From Streptomyces sp. R44 (GTDB lineage: Bacteria > Actinomycetota > Actinomycetes > Streptomycetales > Streptomycetaceae), in assembly GCF_041053105.1 (NCBI RefSeq), contig NZ_CP163444.1, positions 434,001 through 498,000 on the forward strand: 64,000 nucleotides of DNA, written 5' to 3'. Of this stretch, positions 17,669 through 24,165 are shown in pieces (position 1 is the first letter of the stretch; every line of letters starts with the position of its first letter). Position numbers and translations under genes: made by a program. The notes under the pieces were generated by a model that saw only the letters and a list, made by a program, of their open reading frames with translations, made no database searches and was not told where the DNA came from.

Positions 17669-17709
17669 GACTAAAGATTCAGTCAATGTGTGAGACTGAT
17701 GGTTCAGAC
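17669..17709 (+). promoter_or_regulatory. Operators B and C upstream of tetR paralogue 2
   Basis: Two weaker copies of the shared palindrome: GACTAAAGATTCAGTC (17669-17684) and GACTGATGGTTCAGAC (17694-17709). With operator A they are spaced 33 and 25 bases start to start. They lie 60-100 bases before the tetR start, fitting autoregulation and cooperative binding. Confidence 0.65.
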
Positions 17710-17768
17710 CACTCAGACCACAAGGCCGCGACCACAGGGCCGCACAGACCACTCACGAGGGGGATCAC

Positions 17769-18350
17769 GTGGCGAGGGACCGCCGAAGGGCCATCTTGGA
17801 AGCCGCCGCCCGCGTCATCGCGCGGCGAGGGGTCCGCGGACTGCGCATGGAGGAGCTCGCGACGGAAGCCGGGGTGTCGACCGCGCTGATCTACTACCAC
17901 TTCAAGGACCGCGCCGGCGTGCTGCGCCACACCCTCGAGTTCATCAGCGAACGGGCCGATCGCTACACGTCCGACGGGGGTGCCGGCGCCGGACCGTACG
18001 ACGCCCGGGAGGAGCTGACGCAGACCCTCCTCCTGGAGTTCCAGGACGTTCCCGAAGTACGGGAGAACAGCACGGCGTGGGGCGAGCTGCGCGCCAGCGC
18101 GGTCTTCGAGCCCGAGCTGCGCGGAGATCTGGCCCGCGCCACGCTGGCGTGGATCCACGATGTCGCGGACCTCCTCAGCGGCATCCTGCCGTCAGCCCCC
18201 GCACCGGCCCTGACGGCATCCGCGGAACGGCTCACCGGCCTCCTGGAGGGACTCAGCACGCGGTGGCTCAGCGGCGCACTGCCCCTGAGCCACGCACGCG
18301 AGCTGGTGCGGGAGGCGGTCTCCCTCGAGGTCGAGCGACTGGGTCGCTGA
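17769..18350 (+). CDS. TetR-family repressor (paralogue 2), probable regulon controller
   Basis: 193 residues, GTG start at 17769. HTH MEELATEAGVSTALIYYHFKDRAG; ligand domain with RENSTAWGELRASAVF and LTASAERLTGLLEGLSTRWLSG. Divergent from the exported deiminase gene across an array of three operators and a palindrome, the classic layout for a repressor controlling itself and its neighbour. The same operator at the aguA and urease promoters makes this protein, its paralogue, or both the likely regulators of the whole agmatine-urease set. The inducer is not visible; agmatine or a derivative is the natural guess. Confidence 0.92.
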   Translation: MARDRRRAILEAAARVIARRGVRGLRMEELATEAGVSTALIYYHFKDRAGVLRHTLEFISERADRYTSDGGAGAGPYDAREELTQTLLLEFQDVPEVRENSTAWGELRASAVFEPELRGDLARATLAWIHDVADLLSGILPSAPAPALTASAERLTGLLEGLSTRWLSGALPLSHARELVREAVSLEVERLGR

Positions 18351-18503
18351 GCGGGGGGCGGACGGCGTCACCTGAAAAAGAAGAAAGATCACCGTCCCGG
18401 CGCGCATCCTCGGAGCCCTCTCGATCGTCTTGTAGGCGCCGGGTCCGCGCGGACGCCGTCCTTGGACCCGGATGACATCGATTCCTACCTAGGGCAGAAG
18501 ACT

Positions 18504-19391
18504 TTGCTGACTCCCCCACTCGGCCTGCGCAGCGCCGTGACCGTCTCGCTCACGGCCTCGGCCGTACTGGCCGGCGGCCTCTTCGCCGGCCAGGCGCACG
18601 CCGCGACGCCCACCCCGTCGATCACCGCCCCCGGCGGCTTCGTCATGAACGACGGAACGGGCGCGATCCTGTACGGAAAGGCCGCGGACACCCGTCGGTC
18701 GACCGGCTCCACCACGAAGATCATGACCGCGAAGGTGGTGCTGGCCCAGCCGAACCTCAACCTCGACGCCAAGGTCACGATCCAGAAGGCCTACAGCGAC
18801 TACATCGTCGCCAAGAACGCCTCCTCGGCCCGGCTCATCGTCGGGGACAAGGTGACCGTCCGGCAGCTCGTCTACGGCCTGATGCTGCCGTCGGGTTGTG
18901 ACGCCGCCTACGCGCTGGCCGACAAGTTCGGAACGGGCTCCACGCGGGACGCCCGCGTGAAGTCGTTCATCGGGAAGATGAACGACGAGGCCCGGCGGCT
19001 CGGCCTGCGGAACACCCACTTCGACTCGTTCGACGGGATAGGGGGTCCGCAGAACTACTCGACGCCGCGTGATCTGACGAAGATCGCCAGCAGCGCGATG
19101 AAGAACTCGACGTTCCGCAACGTCGTCAAGACGCAGTCGACGAAGCAGAAGGTCACCACGAAGAGCGGTGGTTACCGGTACATGTCGTGGACCAACACGA
19201 ACAAGCTCCTGAGCACGTACAGCGGCGCGATCGGCGTGAAGACCGGTTCGGGTCCGCAGGCCAAGTACTGCCTCGTCTTCGCGGCCACCCGCGGCAACAA
19301 GACGGTCATCGGCACGGTGCTCGCCGCTCCGTCCGAGGCGAACCGGGCGGCCGACGTGAAGAAGCTGCTGGACTACGGCTTCGCTAGGTAG
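18504..19391 (+). CDS. D-alanyl-D-alanine carboxypeptidase (peptidase S11)
   Basis: 295 residues from the TTG at 18504, with a GGGCAGAAG ribosome site just before it; an in-frame TTG at 18462 is possible but less likely. A signal peptide (SAVTVSLTASAVLAGGLFAGQAHA) precedes the penicillin-binding domain. Active-site motifs: STTK (SxxK), SGCD in the place of SxN, and VKTGSG (KTG). It trims D-Ala from peptidoglycan stem peptides outside the membrane. A strong hairpin terminator follows. Stands alone between the TetR gene and a small membrane protein. Confidence 0.92.
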   Translation: MLTPPLGLRSAVTVSLTASAVLAGGLFAGQAHAATPTPSITAPGGFVMNDGTGAILYGKAADTRRSTGSTTKIMTAKVVLAQPNLNLDAKVTIQKAYSDYIVAKNASSARLIVGDKVTVRQLVYGLMLPSGCDAAYALADKFGTGSTRDARVKSFIGKMNDEARRLGLRNTHFDSFDGIGGPQNYSTPRDLTKIASSAMKNSTFRNVVKTQSTKQKVTTKSGGYRYMSWTNTNKLLSTYSGAIGVKTGSGPQAKYCLVFAATRGNKTVIGTVLAAPSEANRAADVKKLLDYGFAR

Positions 19392-19406
19392 TAACAGCGG
19401 CAACCG

Positions 19407-19433
19407 GCTGCCTCCCGTCGAACGGGAGGCAGC
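19407..19433. terminator. Hairpin terminator after the carboxypeptidase gene
   Basis: Perfect 12-base stem GCTGCCTCCCGT / ACGGGAGGCAGC with a 3-base loop, 15 bases past the stop and facing the end of the convergent small gene, so it may serve both strands. Confidence 0.75.
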
Positions 19434-19499
19434 GCGGGTCGGCTCCGGGTCCGGCCATCTCGTGGGGCCTGGCGCCACCAGCCCGGGTCCCACACCCCG

Positions 19500-19754
19500 T
19501 CAGCGCCCCTGTCTGCGCGCTCTGTCGAATCGGACCAGCACCCGCACCACCCGCCACACCGCGGCAAGTCCCGCCAGTACCGCCCCCGCCGTCAGCAGGG
19601 CCTTCCCCGCCGGCTCGTTCACTCCGACGAGCAGGGCCGGCACCAAGAGGACGCCGAAGACGAGCGCGGCCAGGACGGCAGCCGTCACCAGGGCGAAGCC
19701 GATCTCCACCGTCATCGCGTCCTTCTCCCACCGCGACTCTCGTCCCATGTCCAT
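19500..19754 (-). CDS. Small two-helix membrane protein (DUF6332-like)
   Basis: 84 residues from the ATG at 19754 (82 from the ATG at 19748). Two membrane helices, IGFALVTAAVLAALVFGVLLV and TAGAVLAGLAAVWRVVRVLV, flank a short loop, with a basic tail. The WEKDAMTVEIG start resembles the DUF6332 small membrane proteins of Streptomyces; that link is from memory. Function unknown. Convergent with the carboxypeptidase gene. Confidence 0.6.
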   Translation of the reverse strand: MDMGRESRWEKDAMTVEIGFALVTAAVLAALVFGVLLVPALLVGVNEPAGKALLTAGAVLAGLAAVWRVVRVLVRFDRARRQGR

Positions 19755-19869
19755 GGCGGGAGTCTCACACAGTTCCTCGGCACCTACTGAAGCTGGGGTC
19801 AGTGGCGGCATCGCGGCGTGATCCACTTGATCGGCACCGCAGGGAGCGGTGCGTGAGGAGTGTGACGCC

Positions 19870-20334
19870 ATGTCCGACACCGCCGCCGTCGTGGTCCGCC
19901 CGGTCCGGGAGGGCGACTTCGACCAGTGGCGTGCCCTGTACCGGGGGTACGCCGACTTCTACCGGGTCGAGCAGACCGAGGAGGCCGCGCGGCTCGTCTG
20001 GTCCTGGATCCACGACCCCGGCCACGAGGTGGAGGGCCTGGTGGCCGAAGACGCCGACGGGCGGCTCCTCGGGCTCGCCCACTTCCGGGCGTTCGCGCGC
20101 CCGCTGTCCGCCACCGTCGGCGGCTGGCTCGACGACCTGTTCGTGGATCCGGCGAGCCGTGGCTCCGGTGTGGTGGACCTGCTGCTCGGCGCTCTGCGCG
20201 GGATCGGGGCCGAGCGCGGCTGGAGCGTCGTCCGCTGGATCACGGCCGACGACAACCACCGCGCCCGGTCCAAGTACGACCAGGTGGCCACCCGCACGAT
20301 GTGGATCACGTACGACATGGTCCCTGAGGCCTGA
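19870..20334 (+). CDS. GNAT-family N-acetyltransferase
   Basis: 154 residues. GNAT layout: VRPVREGDFDQWRALYRGY at the start, the acetyl-CoA loop region LDDLFVDPASRGSGVVDLLLGA (a variant of the usual R/Q-x-x-G-x-G/A pattern) near residues 90-112, and a final TADDNHRARSKYDQVA segment. It transfers an acetyl group from acetyl-CoA to a small amine or protein; the substrate is not evident. ATG at 19870 preceded by GAGGAGTG. Confidence 0.88.
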   Translation: MSDTAAVVVRPVREGDFDQWRALYRGYADFYRVEQTEEAARLVWSWIHDPGHEVEGLVAEDADGRLLGLAHFRAFARPLSATVGGWLDDLFVDPASRGSGVVDLLLGALRGIGAERGWSVVRWITADDNHRARSKYDQVATRTMWITYDMVPEA

Positions 20335-20390
20335 CGGGCCGTCCGGCGCCGCGTGCCTGCCGCAAATCTGCACAACGTGTGCGAGTGGAG

Positions 20391-20438
20391 GGGCGGCCCC
20401 TTCACCTTTCCCCGACACCACGGGGTCCGGGGCCGCCC
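20391..20438. terminator. Long-range hairpin after the acetyltransferase gene
   Basis: Perfect 10-base arms GGGCGGCCCC (20391-20400) and GGGGCCGCCC (20429-20438) with a 28-base loop, about 55 bases past the acetyltransferase stop. The rest of the 345-base gap (20335-20680) holds no gene; it must carry the promoter of the precursor-peptide gene, but I cannot place it. Confidence 0.4.
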
Positions 20439-20680
20439 GGACGGCACCCTTCTGTCCGTTTAAGTTCCCTGCGCGGGGCGGGTCGGCGGAATCTGTTACT
20501 CGGATCCGAGGAGAAGCTGTCGGCATTCGGTGAAATTGAATGCACGGCCGCTTCCCGAGGTGCAGAAGAACCCCTGCCGGAGCGTCAACCGAATTTCTCC
20601 GGTCAGTCGTTCACGTGATTTGATCAATCCCGCTGCGGCCGCAGAAGACGGATTCCCCCCATGAACGAAGGGTGCGCATC

Positions 20681-20932
20681 ATGCGTCACGACCTTGAGAC
20701 CGCTGAGATCTCCGACGCCGACCTCGACGCCGTTTCCGGCGGTCTCGTCACCGTCTCCGGCGGCCTCGCCGGCGCCCTGACCAACGACGTCACCAACGTG
20801 CTCGGCACCGTCGGCTCGCTGCAGACGGTCCAGGGCGTCGAGGGCCTCGTCTCCGGTGTTCCCGGCCTGGCCGCCGGCATCACCGGTGTCTCGGTGAACA
20901 CCGCGGGCATCACCGGCATCGCCGGTCTCTGA
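20681..20932 (+). CDS. Double-glycine precursor peptide for the adjacent exporter
   Basis: 83 residues from the ATG at 20681 (a GTG at 20672 adds MRI). The acidic leader MRHDLETAEISDADLDAVSGG ends in the double-glycine motif cut by C39 peptidases. A second SGG follows 7 residues later (LVTVSGGLAGAL), so two cleavage points are possible. The core is Gly, Val, Thr, Ala and Leu-rich with no cysteine, no charge cluster and three NT/TN-type pairs; it ends GITGIAGL. Without Cys it cannot form lanthionine or disulfide rings, and no modifying enzyme is encoded next to it. Probably a bacteriocin-like or signalling peptide exported by the three proteins downstream. A strong hairpin separates it from them. 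Confidence 0.75.
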   Translation: MRHDLETAEISDADLDAVSGGLVTVSGGLAGALTNDVTNVLGTVGSLQTVQGVEGLVSGVPGLAAGITGVSVNTAGITGIAGL

Positions 20933-20944
20933 GCCCCATAAGGG

Positions 20945-20983
20945 CCGTGAACCCCGGAACCGTCCCGGTTCCGGGGTTCACGG
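20945..20983 (+). terminator. Strong hairpin between precursor and exporter genes
   Basis: Perfect 17-base stem (20945-20961 with 20967-20983, starting CCGTGAACC) and a 5-base loop GTCCC, 12 bases after the precursor stop. Such an attenuator would give far more precursor mRNA than exporter mRNA. Confidence 0.75.
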
Positions 20984-21054
20984 ACACCTCCGAGCCCGAC
21001 CGCGGAAAACCCGACCGCGGGAATTGCGAGAGAATGCAGCCGAAGGAATAGTCC

Positions 21055-21861
21055 GTGCAGTTCCGCCGCAATGCGCTTTCCAAGCTGCAATCCCCCGAAG
21101 AACTCGACGTGCCCGTGCGTTTCGCACGCCCGCAGGGCCGTCTCGTCCTCGCCGTCACCGTCGTCGTCATGGCGGCCGCGTGCGTCTGGGCCCTCACCGG
21201 CACGGTCACGTCCAAGGTGAACGCCCCCGGTCTCCTCACCCATGCCGAGGGCACCTATCTCCTCCAGAGCCCCGTCGCCGGCCAGGTCACGGAGGTCCTC
21301 GTCGAAGAGGGCCGGTCCGTCTCCCCCGGCGCGCCCCTGCTGACCGTCCGTACGGACCGGGGCGACCGGCCGGTACGCGCCGTCGCCGGCGGTCGCGTCA
21401 CCACACTGCACGCCAGGCTCGGTTCGGTCGTCACCGCGGGCGCCGACGTGGCGACCGTCGAGCGCGTGACCGACCCGGACGCCCCTCTGGTGGCCGTCCT
21501 GTACCTGCCGGGCGACACCGCCGCCACGATCCGCGTGGGCGCCCCCGTCGACCTCGGCGTCCAGTCCGCCCCGCGCGACCGGTTCGGCGTGCTCCGGGGC
21601 CGGGTCACCGCCGTCGGCAGCACTCCGCAGACACAGGCGCGACTCGTCTCCTTCCTCGGCGACGCCGGTCTCGCCGCGCGGTTCTCCCGCCAGGGCGATC
21701 CGGTCGCGGTCCTCGTGGCCCTGGACCGCTCCCCCACCGGCGCCTCCGGATACGCCTGGTCCTCCTCGGACGGCCCCCCGCAGGTGCCCGTGTCCGGCAC
21801 GCCCGTCAGCGGCGCCGTCCACCTCGCCGCGCAGCGGCCCGTCGACTGGCTGCTGCCGTGA
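21055..21861 (+). CDS. HlyD-like adaptor of an NHLM-type peptide exporter
   Basis: 268 residues, GTG start. One N-terminal membrane anchor (LVLAVTVVVMAAACVWALTGTV) is followed by biotinyl-lipoyl-like halves (YLLQSPVAGQVTEVLVEEGRSVSPGAPLLTV) and a beta-barrel region. It links the inner-membrane exporter to the outside. It sits between the precursor and two ABC genes in the order known for NHLM bacteriocin export systems. The stop overlaps the next GTG start. Confidence 0.85.
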   Translation: MQFRRNALSKLQSPEELDVPVRFARPQGRLVLAVTVVVMAAACVWALTGTVTSKVNAPGLLTHAEGTYLLQSPVAGQVTEVLVEEGRSVSPGAPLLTVRTDRGDRPVRAVAGGRVTTLHARLGSVVTAGADVATVERVTDPDAPLVAVLYLPGDTAATIRVGAPVDLGVQSAPRDRFGVLRGRVTAVGSTPQTQARLVSFLGDAGLAARFSRQGDPVAVLVALDRSPTGASGYAWSSSDGPPQVPVSGTPVSGAVHLAAQRPVDWLLP

Positions 21862-24164
21862 GCGCGGCACGAGGAGCCACCCCGGCAGGGTCCCGGTCCC
21901 GTGGCAGGGCGCGGACGACGGCTCGCAGGCTCCCGCCCGCCGCCGTGCCCGAACCCCGTACCCCCGCCGCCGGCCGTCCCCGGCGCCGTACGCCCGTCGC
22001 GAAGGGCCGACGGCCCCGGACCGTCCGCACCCCCACCGTGCTGCAGATGGAGGCGGTCGAGTGCGGTGCCGCCGCGCTCGCGATGGTGCTCGGCCACCAC
22101 GGCCGCTTCGTCCCGCTGGAGGAGCTCCGGATCGCCTGCGGCGTCTCCCGCGACGGGTCCCGGGCCGGGAACCTCCTCAAGGCCGCCCGTGGTTACGGAC
22201 TCCAGGCCAAGGGCATGCAGATGGACCTGGCCGCGCTCGCCGAGGTGCGCGCCCCGGCCGTCCTCTTCTGGGAGTTCAACCACTACGTCGTCTACGAGGG
22301 CACCGGCCGCCGTTTCGGCCGCCCCGGCGTGTACATCAACGACCCCGGCAGCGGCCGCCGTTTCGTCCCCATGGACCAGTTCGACACCAGCTTCACCGGA
22401 ATCGTGCTCACCTTCGAACCCGGCCCCGCCTTCCGCCGCGGCGGGAGCCGGCCCGGTGTGCTCGCCGCGCTGCCCGCCCGGCTGCGCGGCACGTCGGGCA
22501 CCATGGCCGCCGCGGTCGTCGCGAGCCTCCTCCTGGTGGCCGTCGGCGCGTGGGTGCCGGCACTGAGCCGTACGTACATCGACATGTTCCTCATCGGGAA
22601 CCAGACGTCCCTGCTCGGCGTGGTCTTCGCGGCGATGGCGACCGCCCTCGTCCTCACCGCGACGCTCACCGGCCTCCAGCAGGCCAATCTGCTGCGCGGG
22701 CGCATCATCGCGTCCACCCTGGGCAGCGCCCGCTTCCTGCGGCATCTGCTCCGGCTCCCGCTCGCCTTCTACGCCCAGCGCAACCCCGCCGACCTGGTCC
22801 AGCGCCTCCAGTCCAACGACGCCGTCGCCGAGACCCTCGCCCGCGACCTCGCCGCGGCGGCCGTCGACGCCGTCGTGGTCCTGCTCTACGCGGTGCTGCT
22901 CTGGACGTACGACCCGCAGCTCACCGTCGTCGGCGTGCTGATCGCCCTGCTCAACGTCGTGGCCCTGCGCGTCGTCGTCCACGTGCGGGCCACCGGCACG
23001 CAGAAGCTGCGCGCGGAGAGCGCCCGGCTGACCAACACCGCGTACAGCGGACTGCAGCTCATCGAGACGATGAAGGCCACCGGCGGCGAGGACGGCTTCT
23101 TCCGCCGCTGGGCCGGGCAGCACGCCACGACCCTCGACGTGCAGCAGCGGCTCGGCGTGCCCAGCGCCTGGCTGGCGGTCGTCGCGCCCACCCTCGCCGC
23201 GCTCAACAGCGCGCTGATCCTGACGATCGGCGGCCTGCGGGCCGTGGAGGGGCACCTCACCGTCGGGCTGCTCGTCGCCTTCCAGGCCCTCGTGACCGGT
23301 TTCACCGCACCGATCAGCCGGCTCAACGGAGTGGCGGGCCGCATCCAGGACTTCGCGGCCGACGTCGCCCGCCTGAGGGACGTCGAGGACTTCCCCGTCG
23401 ACCCGGTCCACACCCGGCGCGCCCCGCACGCCCCCACCCGCCGTCTCACCGGCCACGTCGAGCTGGACGGCGTCACCTTCGGCTACAGCCCCCTCGACGC
23501 CCCGCTGCTCAAGGAGTTCTCGCTGACCGTCGGACCCGGTCGGCAGGTCGCCCTGGTCGGCGGCTCCGGCAGCGGCAAGTCCACCGTCTCGCGGCTGATG
23601 TCCGGCCTCTACACCCCCTGGGAGGGCGCGATCCGCATCGACGGCATGCGCCTGGAGGACATCCCGCGCAGCGCCCTCGCCGCCTCCGTCTCCTTCGTCG
23701 ACCAGGACGTCTTCCTCTTCGAGGGCACCGTCCGCGACAACGTGGCGCTCTGGGACCCCTCGATCACGGACGAGGCGGTCGTCAGCGCCCTCCAGGACGC
23801 CGCCGTGTACGACGAGGTCGCCCGCCGCCCCGGCGGCATCCGCAGCCGGGTCGAGCAGGACGGCCGCAACTTCTCCGGCGGCCAGCGCCAGCGCCTGGAG
23901 ATCGCCCGTGCGCTGGTGCGCCGCCCCAGCGTCCTGATCCTCGACGAGGTGACGAGCGCCCTCGACGCGGCCACCGAACAGATCGTGATCGACAACCTGC
24001 GGCGGCGCGGCTGCGCCTGCGTGGTCATCGCCCACCGGCTGAGCACCGTGCGCGACAGCGACGAGATCGTCGTGCTCGACCGGGGCACGGTCGTGGAACG
24101 CGGTCGCCACGAACAGCTCGTCGCGGCGCGCGGCGCGTACGCCGGCCTGGTCAAGGAGCACTGA
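21858..24164 (+). CDS. NHLM-type ABC exporter with N-terminal C39 leader peptidase
   Basis: 768 residues, GTG start overlapping the HlyD stop. An Arg/Pro-rich N-terminal tail of about 60 residues precedes the C39 peptidase: Cys69 in MEAVECGAAALAMVLGHHG, His142 in FNHYVVYEG, and a following DPGSGRR aspartate. Then six membrane spans and an ATPase with Walker A GGSGSGKSTVS, signature FSGGQRQR, Walker B LILDEVTSALD and switch IAHR. It cuts the leader after double glycine and drives peptide export. All catalytic residues are intact. Two bases separate it from the second ABC gene. Confidence 0.93.
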   Translation: MSAARGATPAGSRSRGRARTTARRLPPAAVPEPRTPAAGRPRRRTPVAKGRRPRTVRTPTVLQMEAVECGAAALAMVLGHHGRFVPLEELRIACGVSRDGSRAGNLLKAARGYGLQAKGMQMDLAALAEVRAPAVLFWEFNHYVVYEGTGRRFGRPGVYINDPGSGRRFVPMDQFDTSFTGIVLTFEPGPAFRRGGSRPGVLAALPARLRGTSGTMAAAVVASLLLVAVGAWVPALSRTYIDMFLIGNQTSLLGVVFAAMATALVLTATLTGLQQANLLRGRIIASTLGSARFLRHLLRLPLAFYAQRNPADLVQRLQSNDAVAETLARDLAAAAVDAVVVLLYAVLLWTYDPQLTVVGVLIALLNVVALRVVVHVRATGTQKLRAESARLTNTAYSGLQLIETMKATGGEDGFFRRWAGQHATTLDVQQRLGVPSAWLAVVAPTLAALNSALILTIGGLRAVEGHLTVGLLVAFQALVTGFTAPISRLNGVAGRIQDFAADVARLRDVEDFPVDPVHTRRAPHAPTRRLTGHVELDGVTFGYSPLDAPLLKEFSLTVGPGRQVALVGGSGSGKSTVSRLMSGLYTPWEGAIRIDGMRLEDIPRSALAASVSFVDQDVFLFEGTVRDNVALWDPSITDEAVVSALQDAAVYDEVARRPGGIRSRVEQDGRNFSGGQRQRLEIARALVRRPSVLILDEVTSALDAATEQIVIDNLRRRGCACVVIAHRLSTVRDSDEIVVLDRGTVVERGRHEQLVAARGAYAGLVKEH

Positions 24165-24165
24165 C

